Source: a virus
Virus record (IMG/VR): IMGVR_UViG_3300021091_000192
Location: 1 to 37,318 of that record
Strand: one strand, 5' to 3'
DNA: 37,318 bases
Part shown: positions 27,424-34,318 of the stretch, in pieces
How the letters are laid out: each line of letters begins with the position of its first letter
How positions within the stretch are numbered: the stretch's first letter is position 1
Program-made: the position numbers and the translations under genes
The notes under the pieces: generated by a model
Seen by the model: the letters and a program-made list of their open reading frames with translations, nothing else
Databases searched by the model: none
What the model was told of the DNA's origin: nothing

Positions 27424-29224
27424 GTCTTGGCTCATCTTTGATCTTGAGACGAATGGCCTTTATAACCAGGTTGAAACAACCTATTGTGTTGTAATTTATG
27501 ACATTGGACTCCAGCAAACTTTTACTTATGGGCCTGATTGCATTGCTGATGCTGTTACTCGTTTGGCAGCCGCTGATGTTCTCATTGGCCACAACATAAT
27601 TTTCTATGACATTCCTGTATTGGAAAAGCTGTATGACTTCAAGCATTCAGCGCGTGTCATTGACACACTCATTTGTACTCGTTTGATCTGGCCCAAAGAA
27701 CTTCTCTATGATCTCGACACAGAACAATATCCGCAAGTTCCAAAGGACAAACGTGGGGCTGCCTCACTTAAAGCCTGGGGTTACAGGCTGGCGGATCACA
27801 AAATTGAATTCAAAGATTTCTCGCACTACTCAAAAGAAATGTTGGCCTATTGTGTCCAGGATGTGGAGGTCACTAAGAAACTTTGGGAACATATTTGCAG
27901 ACAACACTATCCAGAGCCAGCGCTCAAACTTGAACACAACTTTGCTCTGGCAATTAACAAACAAATTCGAGCAGGTGTTCCTTTTGATATTGATGCAGCT
28001 CTTGATCTTGTGGATGTACTTAGAGCAAAACAAACAGAACTTGAAGCAAAGCTAAAAGAAATTTTTCCACCAATTAAACATGAATCTGTATTCATACCAA
28101 AGGTCAACAACGCCAAGCGTGGTTATGTCAAAGGGCAACCGTTCACTAAAGTCTCGTATGAGGAGTTTAATCCTGGATCTCGTGCACAAATTGTGGAACG
28201 ATTGCAACAGAAGTATGGATGGAAACCAAATAAAAGCACGGAGAAAGGCAATCCGACTCTTGATGATGATGTACTCGCGGCACTTCCTTATCCAGAAGCA
28301 CAACCTTTAGCTGAATACATGCTGATCAAGAAACGCCTTGGTCAAATTGTAGAAGGTAAAAATGCTTGGTTGAAGTTGGTTAATAATGAAGATCAACGGA
28401 TGCACGGTGATGTTGTTACCAACGGTTGCATTACGGGTCGTTGTGCTCATCGTTATCCAAACATGGGTCAGGTGCCAGCAAGTTACTCGCCTTATGGTCA
28501 TGAATGCCGTAATTTATTTCATGCCCCACAAGGTTGGGATTTAATTGGCATTGACGCCAAAGCACTTGAGCTTCGTTGTTTAGCTGGGTATCTTGCTTTA
28601 TGGGACGACGGAGAATACGCATCTCTTGTAGTTAATCCAGAAGTTGATATTCATACGTATAACCAAGAACAGTTTGGTGTTGCTACTCGTGATATCAGTA
28701 AGAGATTGTTGTATGGAATGCTGTACGGATGTGGTGCTGCCAAAGCAGGAACCATTATTGATCCGGATGAAAAAGATGAAGCAGTTCTGCGTCAACTGGG
28801 AAGTAATGCAATTAATTCATTCATGAAGGGTGTGCCAGCTTTAAAGAAACTTAAACAACAAATTGATGAAACTATTGGATCCAGGGGTTATTTGCGTGGT
28901 CTTGATCGTCGCATTTTACATTGTCGCTCAGCTTTCAAAGGATTGAATGTGCTCCTACAGTCAGCAGGTGCCATCTTAATGAAACAAGTTGTGACGTTTA
29001 CACACAACAACATTGAATTAAATCTAGGCTTGGTGCATGGACACTATTGGGAACAACTCCTTATGGTGCACGACGAAATTCAAATTGCTTGTCATCCTGA
29101 CTACACCAATGCCATACGAGAACAGGCTATGCTTGCTTTTCCTCAAGCACAAAAGTTTTTTGGATTTCAGTGTTTGATTGAAGGTGACTCTCGCGTTGGT
29201 AAGACGTGGGCCGAAACCCATTAA
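27401..29224 (+). CDS. T7-type DNA polymerase (family A, 3'-5' exonuclease)
   Basis: A 607-aa replicative polymerase. Exonuclease: IFDLETNG (Exo I), GHNIIFYDIPVL (Exo II), YCVQDVEVTKKLW (Exo III). Polymerase: motif A GIDAKALELRCLAGYL, motif B RDISKRLLYGMLYGCG with Lys and the dNTP-selecting Tyr as in T7, motif C MVHDEIQIAC. The thumb insert before EEFNPGSR is about 35 residues, versus about 75 in T7, where it forms the thioredoxin-binding domain. The processivity factor may therefore differ. ATG 27401 is chosen; ATG 27365 would add 12 residues and more overlap. No helicase or primase is seen nearby. Confidence 0.95.
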   Translation: MKPDSANESWLIFDLETNGLYNQVETTYCVVIYDIGLQQTFTYGPDCIADAVTRLAAADVLIGHNIIFYDIPVLEKLYDFKHSARVIDTLICTRLIWPKELLYDLDTEQYPQVPKDKRGAASLKAWGYRLADHKIEFKDFSHYSKEMLAYCVQDVEVTKKLWEHICRQHYPEPALKLEHNFALAINKQIRAGVPFDIDAALDLVDVLRAKQTELEAKLKEIFPPIKHESVFIPKVNNAKRGYVKGQPFTKVSYEEFNPGSRAQIVERLQQKYGWKPNKSTEKGNPTLDDDVLAALPYPEAQPLAEYMLIKKRLGQIVEGKNAWLKLVNNEDQRMHGDVVTNGCITGRCAHRYPNMGQVPASYSPYGHECRNLFHAPQGWDLIGIDAKALELRCLAGYLALWDDGEYASLVVNPEVDIHTYNQEQFGVATRDISKRLLYGMLYGCGAAKAGTIIDPDEKDEAVLRQLGSNAINSFMKGVPALKKLKQQIDETIGSRGYLRGLDRRILHCRSAFKGLNVLLQSAGAILMKQVVTFTHNNIELNLGLVHGHYWEQLLMVHDEIQIACHPDYTNAIREQAMLAFPQAQKFFGFQCLIEGDSRVGKTWAETH

Positions 29225-29242
29225 CGAAAGCGACTAATTACC

Positions 29243-29398
29243 ATGACTGAAGAACAAATTGAAATGCTTCGCTTCTTAATCAAAAACGAAATCGAAGCTG
29301 CTGGTATTGATGGCATGGAGCACGGCGCATGGGGCTGGGCGGAAAAACAGCTAGATGAAGACTGGAAAAAATTTAAAGAATCTTTTAAAACCTTTTAG
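29243..29398 (+). CDS. 51-aa acidic protein, unknown
   Basis: MTEEQIEMLRFLIKNEIEAAGIDGMEHGAWG..., helical, ending FKESFKTF. It fills the gap between polymerase and SSB leader. The composition is protein-like; no known family. Confidence 0.6.
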   Translation: MTEEQIEMLRFLIKNEIEAAGIDGMEHGAWGWAEKQLDEDWKKFKESFKTF

Positions 29399-29473
29399 TG
29401 CGATCAACTTGTAAATTTTATTTACCAGTTCAATTATTTCAACATTTGTTGAAACACCTGTATTTACTGAAAT

Positions 29474-29501
29474 ACGTCCCAGGTATGACGTTAAACTGCC
29501 T
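29474..29501 (+). promoter_or_regulatory. Leader pseudoknot, copy 5, before SSB
   Basis: Stem 1 ACGTC (29474-29478) with GACGT (29487-29491); stem 2 AGGT (29481-29484) with GCCT (29498-29501), one G-U; loop 3 TAAACT. It ends 20 nt before the SSB ATG. T4 gene 32 (an SSB) also has a pseudoknot operator, though unrelated in sequence. Confidence 0.6.
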
Positions 29502-29521
29502 TACACCTTATTTCTTTTACA

Positions 29522-30340
29522 ATGAATTTCTTTGCTGGCTGCGCTCAACTTCTGGAAGATCCCAGGGAGGTTTACACCGGCGCCAATTCAACTGCAATTC
29601 GTTGCATGATTAGTCTTCCTGCCGTAGGCATCAAGAAGGCTGATACTCCCATTGAATTAAACGTCTATGGGAAGACAGCAGAACGTTTTACGAAACTTAA
29701 AAAGAACTCTGGAATTTACTTGCATGATGCAACGTTGCGTTATGACCTTGAGTCAAAACAATTTTCATTGCACGGAGGTGTGATTGGTTTAGTTAATGCT
29801 GAAACTTTTCCCATTTTGAATACCATTATTCTTAGTGGTCGTTGCGTAAAAGACGTTCACCAAGAAGATGAGCGGGCATTTAGAACCACCGCATCTGGTT
29901 TGATGATTTGCAATCAAACCTTGGCGGTAAGCACTGGTCGTAATCAATCTGATTTGTTTAACTTCTATGCAATTAACAGCGCAGAAGATAAGCCTAATTA
30001 TGCAGAACTCCTGTGTAATTTCACCCGGAAGGGTACGGGTTTGACAATTAAAGGTCGATTGGTCACTGACTCTTGGATTGATAAAGATTCTAAAGAGAAG
30101 AAGATACAAACGAAAATTGAATTGAAGAAGATGACACTTGCGCCCAAGGGGGGAGAAAGTGGTGCTTCTTCTATTCAACCGCAAACAACAATGACTTTTT
30201 CTGCGTCAGCCTCTACATCTTTGTGGGGTGGTCGCACCATGGACGAACAACAGGATCCTTGGAATCAAGCATCGTCCGGATTGCCGGATCTTCCTGGCCA
30301 ATACGGTGCTCCTGTTGAAGATGACAACGAACCTTTCTAA
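29522..30340 (+). CDS. Single-stranded DNA-binding protein, probably two OB folds
   Basis: A 272-aa protein. Residues about 1-60 and 85-210 both show SSB-like strand patterns (MNFFAGCAQLLEDP...IRCMISLPA; FPILNTIILSGRCVKD...LLCNFTRKGTGLTIKGRLV...IQTKIELKKMTL). A Gln/Ser/Pro-rich linker ends in DDNEPF, equivalent to the DDDIPF tip through which bacterial SSBs recruit partners. It coats single strands during replication and recombination. The length, about 100 residues more than a bacterial SSB, fits a tandem OB arrangement. Located right after the polymerase. Confidence 0.8.
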   Translation: MNFFAGCAQLLEDPREVYTGANSTAIRCMISLPAVGIKKADTPIELNVYGKTAERFTKLKKNSGIYLHDATLRYDLESKQFSLHGGVIGLVNAETFPILNTIILSGRCVKDVHQEDERAFRTTASGLMICNQTLAVSTGRNQSDLFNFYAINSAEDKPNYAELLCNFTRKGTGLTIKGRLVTDSWIDKDSKEKKIQTKIELKKMTLAPKGGESGASSIQPQTTMTFSASASTSLWGGRTMDEQQDPWNQASSGLPDLPGQYGAPVEDDNEPF

Positions 30341-30352
30341 CCAGAAATCATC

Positions 30353-30601
30353 ATGCCTATTCAAAGTTGCTTCACGGATGAGTATGTTTTTCAACACAAG
30401 ACAGATGAAATGGAATTAAAAGTTCTTGTTAAAGATGTGTTCACTGACAAAATTATTGAACACTTTGTAGATTTCCTAAGAGGTTGTGGGCACTACGACA
30501 AATGCATTTATGAAAACATGCGGGAACTAGCTGACCATTACTTTGAACTTGAAGAAAAAAGAACGGAAAAAGAAAATCAACCTCAACCTGTACTAGACTG
30601 A
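30353..30601 (+). CDS. 82-aa acidic protein, unknown
   Basis: MPIQSCFTDEYVFQHKTDEMELKVLVKDVFTDKIIEHFVDFLRG..., helical with a Lys/Glu-rich tail. It lies 12 nt after SSB, so co-transcribed and probably replication-associated; ends 5 nt before pseudoknot copy 6. Not recognised. Confidence 0.7.
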   Translation: MPIQSCFTDEYVFQHKTDEMELKVLVKDVFTDKIIEHFVDFLRGCGHYDKCIYENMRELADHYFELEEKRTEKENQPQPVLD

Positions 30602-30606
30602 GCCCC

Positions 30607-30633
30607 CGTCCTGGGATGACGTTAAAAGCATCC
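30607..30633 (+). promoter_or_regulatory. Leader pseudoknot, copy 6
   Basis: Stem 1 CGTC (30607-30610) with GACG (30618-30621); stem 2 GGAT (30614-30617) with ATCC (30630-30633); loop 3 TTAAAAGC. One nt shorter between stems than other copies. Stem 2 is entirely different in sequence but paired. It begins 5 nt after the upstream stop, 22 nt before ATG 30656. Confidence 0.55.
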
Positions 30634-30655
30634 GTTGTTCCACTACGAACTAACC

Positions 30656-31756
30656 ATGACAGCGACTCCGACTGACATGATGAGCGACACCTGGATGGAT
30701 AACATCGAGGCTGAAACTCAATCTAAACCCATCACGAAAACCACTACGACAATGACTGTGAAAAAAACTTCTGCTATTGCCACGCGGAACCTTGACTCTT
30801 TCAAAATTTTTCAAGACAAAAAGTTTGTTTCCGGATACAAGAACCTCGTCACAATTCAACCCCTCAACAAGTCCAAGACACGAGGTTGGTTCGTGCGGAA
30901 GTCAGATCTGGACACTTGCGGATGGAGTGCCACTGAAGATCAGTTTGCTAAAGGTTCAGTTATCTGGGACTACAAGCAAACTTTTGGTATGACTCCCAAT
31001 ACTTCAGTGGAAGAAGGACTTAATTTTGTTGAGCCTCGAATTCAAATCCTTCTGCGTTCCCCGCTTATGGTAGAAGAAGCTAAAGGAATGAGGCAGATAA
31101 TTGGTACCTTTGATAATCCAGAGGTTAAAGAACTTTGGGAAGCTGACAAGATTGCAGCTGATCTTGAAAAAAGTAAGGGTAAAATGCATGATCGTAAGTA
31201 CAGTGTACGGACAAAATACTTGGTGTACGTTCTGACCCAGGACAATAAGCGGGCCCATAAGATCCCAATGGTTCTTACCTTAAAAGGATTGAATGGTACT
31301 GATATTTCCGAAAAGGTTCGGATGTATGAAAAAGAAATGTCCAAGTGTTTAAGCAAAGCTTTGGATTCAGAAATTCCTCTTGCATTCAATGAAAAGTTCT
31401 ACGCCACTACCGTATTTGCTCCGGTACTTGCCAATGAGATGCGTGGCGCCAACAACGTTGAGATCTGCGCAATTGAATCTTTTGACATCCCTGATTACAG
31501 CTCACAAGATGAAGCGATTGCTTCCTTGAATCGCCTCAGCATTCCCGATGAAGATCGTGAATCTACCTGGAAATTCCAGGATATGTTTGCGGACTACATC
31601 AATCAACATGCACGGCAAGATGCTGAAAAGCTAGGTGGTGCTTATGGAATCAAAGAGGGCGTTGAGATTCTGCCTGTTACGCGCACCATGGAAACTGAAG
31701 TCAAGGCTTTGCCTGGTCGTGATGCAGTAACAGGAGAAGACGACTCACTCCTTTGA
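30656..31756 (+). CDS. DUF5895-like protein, possible DNA-metabolism factor
   Basis: A 366-aa protein: a low-complexity Thr/Lys N-terminus (residues 1-45), then a mixed domain with GWFVRKSDLDTCGW, GSVIWDYKQTFGMTPN, EPRIQILLRSPLMVEE, YLVYVLTQDNKRAHKIPMVLTLKG and FAPVLANEMRGANN. The arrangement reminds me of DUF5895 proteins found mainly in cyanobacteria and their phages, next to replication genes; identity is tentative. ATG 30656 is chosen over TTG 30635 inside the leader. The conserved neighbourhood (polymerase, SSB) suggests a role in replication or recombination. Confidence 0.65.
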   Translation: MTATPTDMMSDTWMDNIEAETQSKPITKTTTTMTVKKTSAIATRNLDSFKIFQDKKFVSGYKNLVTIQPLNKSKTRGWFVRKSDLDTCGWSATEDQFAKGSVIWDYKQTFGMTPNTSVEEGLNFVEPRIQILLRSPLMVEEAKGMRQIIGTFDNPEVKELWEADKIAADLEKSKGKMHDRKYSVRTKYLVYVLTQDNKRAHKIPMVLTLKGLNGTDISEKVRMYEKEMSKCLSKALDSEIPLAFNEKFYATTVFAPVLANEMRGANNVEICAIESFDIPDYSSQDEAIASLNRLSIPDEDRESTWKFQDMFADYINQHARQDAEKLGGAYGIKEGVEILPVTRTMETEVKALPGRDAVTGEDDSLL

Positions 31757-32008
31757 TTTGATTGGGGGGTTAGCCAGATCGTCTTCATTAATGGAAACGT
31801 TATTGAAGATAAACATGTCTTGGACTAATCCCCTTATTACTCCTTGTCTGTTAGTAGCGATCTGCGCAAGCATGGTCGCTATTTCTTTTAAAGTACTAAC
31901 TGAATTACATTCATCAATCGTACGTTTGACTGTTTCATGCCAGAACTTATCGTTAAGCGAAGGTTCTATTTGAAACCTAGTCAACGGTACATACTTAATT
32001 TCTTCCAT
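31745..32008 (-). CDS. 87-aa minus-strand protein, unknown
   Basis: MEEIKYVPLTRFQIEPSLNDKFWHETVKRTIDECNSVSTLKEIATMLAQIATNRQGV... has a well-formed helical pattern and normal composition, unlike frame shadows. It is isolated on the minus strand, convergent with the DUF5895-like gene (12-nt overlap) and divergent from the next gene. It may be a separately regulated accessory gene. I suspect relatives in cyanobacteria from the PLTRFQIEPSL...RQGVIRGL phrases but cannot name a family. Confidence 0.65.
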   Translation of the reverse strand: MEEIKYVPLTRFQIEPSLNDKFWHETVKRTIDECNSVSTLKEIATMLAQIATNRQGVIRGLVQDMFIFNNVSINEDDLANPPIKSKE

Positions 32009-32088
32009 TGTTTGTATTCAGTTGTACTTAATTTTACTTCCATAGTAAACAACAATTTTTTTCTTTTAAATGTATTAAGAATTACACC

Positions 32089-32292
32089 ATGAAATCAGAA
32101 TACAAAGCTGCATTAAAAGCAGCGGCTCCTCTTGGCTTGGTTGGTGCAGGGGTTCTTGCTTTAATAGGCAATCCTGCTGCCTGGGCGGTGCTTGCTTACA
32201 GCACGTATCGACTTGGTAAAAACGCGTACCAAGAAGAACAACTTCGTGGTAGGCTGCGCCAGTCAGGAAAAGACTACGACCTTTTCATCTGA
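32089..32292 (+). CDS. 67-aa hydrophobic protein
   Basis: MKSEYKAALKAAAPLGLVGAGVLALIGNPAAWAVLAYSTYRLGKN..., with one or two hydrophobic stretches (residues 12-26, 29-41) and a charged tail. Possibly membrane-associated; too small for two confident helices. Function unknown, holin not supported by position. Confidence 0.6.
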   Translation: MKSEYKAALKAAAPLGLVGAGVLALIGNPAAWAVLAYSTYRLGKNAYQEEQLRGRLRQSGKDYDLFI

Positions 32293-32317
32293 CTTTTATT
32301 ACTATTTCAACTTAACC

Positions 32318-33271
32318 ATGACAACAACTTTAACTGAATTAAATGAAGCTCAAAAACTTATTTACACACGTTCAAGCATCGCTCGGGCATTCCCTGAGTT
32401 CGATGATACGAATGTCGCCGGAATCTATCTACATCAAGATTCTTGCCGTGTGGCTTATCGCGACGGTGCTGAGGTTGATTATCCACGTCAACAAATAAAA
32501 AATTCTTATCAAGACTTTACTACCAGGCTTAAAAATTTCTTTTCGTATTTGGGACCTAACTATCGTGGGCCCAGCATCTGGCACCACAATGCCTACATCA
32601 TGTTTAAAGGATGGTCTTATGCACACTCGTTGGGGCATCGTTCGTTTAATGCGCAGCTTCAAGCTCAGTGGGCTGATAAGTTTATTCATTTATCAGACCA
32701 AGCTAAACTTCGTGCACTATTGCAATCTGATCAAACTGATCTGGGATATTTGGTTGCCCCTGATGGTTTCCAAATTATTGAGCAGGCTCGCCTTGGCAGC
32801 TGCGCAGATGGCGAGGAAGACTCAGATTCGGCCTCGCAAAAAACTGCGTCATTACCATCGTGTACTTGCGGCTCATTTCAACGACAACTAAACAATTTGT
32901 CTGAACTTCAACAAGAAATTCCTGGGTACCAGCCATCTTGTATCCACTTGACTTGGTTTAAAAAGTACAGGGAATTGCTTTGTCGTCGTACTGAAATCAG
33001 AAACGCATGCCCTGCGTATGCTCCTGATAAATGCGTGGCTTGGTGGTATGCGCCACCATCTGAGGCAACCGGTCATGGTCGATTCCTTTTGCTTCATACC
33101 AAGCATGGGGCGCAGGCTCCGATTACTCATTGGCGAACTTACAAACCAAACGACATCTTTACAGAAGATGATGCTTGGTCTTTGTTTGACAACATGATGG
33201 AAGCAGGCTATGTTCCTTTCCCAGGAACTTCATTGCCTCAACTTAAAGCCGCAACCAACAAAGATGGATGA
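32318..33271 (+). CDS. 317-aa protein with SWIM-type zinc-binding motif
   Basis: The only clear motif is CTC-x23-CIH (CTCGSFQRQL...CIHLTWF, about residues 188-216), matching the SWIM consensus CxCxnCxH used for zinc-dependent DNA or protein binding. The N-terminal part (SIARAFPEFDDTNVAGIYLH...; DGAEVDYPRQQIKNSYQDF) and the C-terminal part are unassigned. SWIM domains occur in recombination partners and DNA-binding proteins. The start ATG is at 32318; an upstream in-frame start lies in the previous gene. Overlaps the next gene by 8 nt. Confidence 0.65.
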   Translation: MTTTLTELNEAQKLIYTRSSIARAFPEFDDTNVAGIYLHQDSCRVAYRDGAEVDYPRQQIKNSYQDFTTRLKNFFSYLGPNYRGPSIWHHNAYIMFKGWSYAHSLGHRSFNAQLQAQWADKFIHLSDQAKLRALLQSDQTDLGYLVAPDGFQIIEQARLGSCADGEEDSDSASQKTASLPSCTCGSFQRQLNNLSELQQEIPGYQPSCIHLTWFKKYRELLCRRTEIRNACPAYAPDKCVAWWYAPPSEATGHGRFLLLHTKHGAQAPITHWRTYKPNDIFTEDDAWSLFDNMMEAGYVPFPGTSLPQLKAATNKDG

Positions 33272-33566
33272 ACGCGTCCAACGTCTATTAGAGTCAGGAA
33301 TGGCCGAACCATTTCCCACAACCAACACCACCCTTAAACGCACTCACAAAACTATGGATCAAACAAGCGACGGTCGTTATCGTTACGATGTCTATATCGA
33401 TGAAGATGTACATTGGATTCTTGTTGAACTTGGCGCTCGTAGCAAGATGCACCAGGAGGATTATGTTGAGCAAATCTTGACTGAATATGCTTGCCTTGCA
33501 TTAGAAAGGCGATCCACTACAACGGAGGCTGACCATGACGAGCTGGGTGAACAAACTAAAGATTGA
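33264..33566 (+). CDS. 100-aa acidic protein with a ribbon-helix-helix-like segment
   Basis: MDERVQRLLESGMAEPFPTTNT..., then RYRYDVYIDEDVHWILVELGARSKMHQEDYVEQILTEYACLALE. The latter is a strand-helix-helix pattern similar to small RHH DNA-binding proteins, not certain. Overlaps neighbours on both sides (8 and 32 nt), so coupled. Function unknown. Confidence 0.6.
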   Translation: MDERVQRLLESGMAEPFPTTNTTLKRTHKTMDQTSDGRYRYDVYIDEDVHWILVELGARSKMHQEDYVEQILTEYACLALERRSTTTEADHDELGEQTKD

Positions 33567-33732
33567 CGTTGTCGATGAAGAAGATGGGTCTTGTACTATT
33601 CACATCGAATGGGACGAAACAGATCCGGACTTAACCCTATGGACTAGCTGGGGCAAAGACGGGCAAAAATCTTTTGTTCTTGAAGCTTTACAAAATGCCA
33701 TTGACAATGCGCTTTCCAATCATGACTCTTGA
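33535..33732 (+). CDS. 65-aa acidic protein, unknown
   Basis: MTSWVNKLKIDVVDEEDGSCTIHIEWDETDPDLTLWTSWGKDGQKSFVLEALQNAID..., two strands followed by a helix. Such IHIEWDETDPDLxxW...FxxEALxxAL proteins are widespread in phages as small orphan proteins. Starts 32 nt inside the previous gene. Confidence 0.7.
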   Translation: MTSWVNKLKIDVVDEEDGSCTIHIEWDETDPDLTLWTSWGKDGQKSFVLEALQNAIDNALSNHDS

Positions 33733-34123
33733 AACTTACGGACTTCAGTTTGATGCGTACAAAGAGCTCTTCTTGTCTGAAGCAGCTCACTTACTTTATT
33801 TGTACTACGAGTTTGAAAAAGCAAATGAGCAATCTCAACATCTGTATGGATGGTCAAAGCTATGTGAAAAAACAAGGTACGATTTATTTTCCGATGCCAT
33901 ATATTCAACCAATGATAGAGCCCGTGCAAAACAAAAGAAAGAAAACCCAGAAACGGTCAGGGAAGATTATGAGTTTATGTCTCTTGGTACAAAAGAAATA
34001 AAGGAGGAGATCCAGGCGATCAATGCCAAGATCGAAGCCTTGGTCGATTACGTTGGCAATCTAACTAACGTAATTAAAGCTGGGCTTACGGACTTGGCTG
34101 ACACCCCCGAGGGTGGGGCTTGA
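33722..34123 (+). CDS. 133-aa helical protein, unknown
   Basis: MTLETYGLQFDAYKELFLSEAAHLLYLYYEFEKANEQSQ..., helical throughout, with a heptad-like coiled coil near the C-terminus (KEIKEEIQAINAKIEALVDYV). ATG 33722 is chosen over ATG 33674 because it leaves a short overlap (11 nt) with the upstream gene. Function unknown. Confidence 0.65.
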   Translation: MTLETYGLQFDAYKELFLSEAAHLLYLYYEFEKANEQSQHLYGWSKLCEKTRYDLFSDAIYSTNDRARAKQKKENPETVREDYEFMSLGTKEIKEEIQAINAKIEALVDYVGNLTNVIKAGLTDLADTPEGGA

Positions 34124-34145
34124 CACGCACTATAGACTAGACACG

Positions 34146-34173
34146 CGTCCTGGTCACGACGGTAAACTGACCG
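34146..34173 (+). promoter_or_regulatory. Leader pseudoknot, copy 7
   Basis: Stem 1 CGTC (34146-34149) with GACG (34158-34161); stem 2 TGGTC (34151-34155) with GACCG (34169-34173), one G-U; loop 2 AC, loop 3 GTAAACT. The internal ATG seen in most copies is lost (ACG), showing that pairing rather than a start codon is conserved. It ends 20 nt before ATG 34194. Confidence 0.6.
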
Positions 34174-34193
34174 CAACTCAATCCAACACCATT

Positions 34194-34307
34194 ATGTTCG
34201 AAGCCATTTTTTCTTCTGTTTTTCCCTTGCTTAAAGATCTTCTCTGGACAGCAGCCGCAGCGCTGCTGGCCTACACACTCAACAAACTTCAACTTCAATT
34301 CAATTGA
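34194..34307 (+). CDS. 37-aa single-pass membrane peptide
   Basis: MFEAIFSSVFPLLKDLLWTAAAALLAYTLNKLQ..., a hydrophobic, amphipathic helix with a short basic tail. Phage genomes carry such peptides as holin-like, toxin-like or membrane-perturbing factors. It is supported mainly by its pseudoknot leader. Function unassigned. Confidence 0.55.
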   Translation: MFEAIFSSVFPLLKDLLWTAAAALLAYTLNKLQLQFN

Positions 34308-34318
34308 TTCATTGAACC

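Noticed and set aside
34128-34136. T7-promoter-like CACTATAGA upstream of pseudoknot copy 7
   Set aside because: Occurs once only; other leaders have no similar sequence and the T7 upstream recognition bases are absent.
16565-34173. Pseudoknot repeats as a phage RNA-polymerase promoter
   Set aside because: The conserved strings lie downstream of stop codons, but stem 2 changes in a compensated way and stem 1 swaps to GGAC/GTCC in one copy, which DNA recognition would not explain. No phage RNA polymerase gene is visible.
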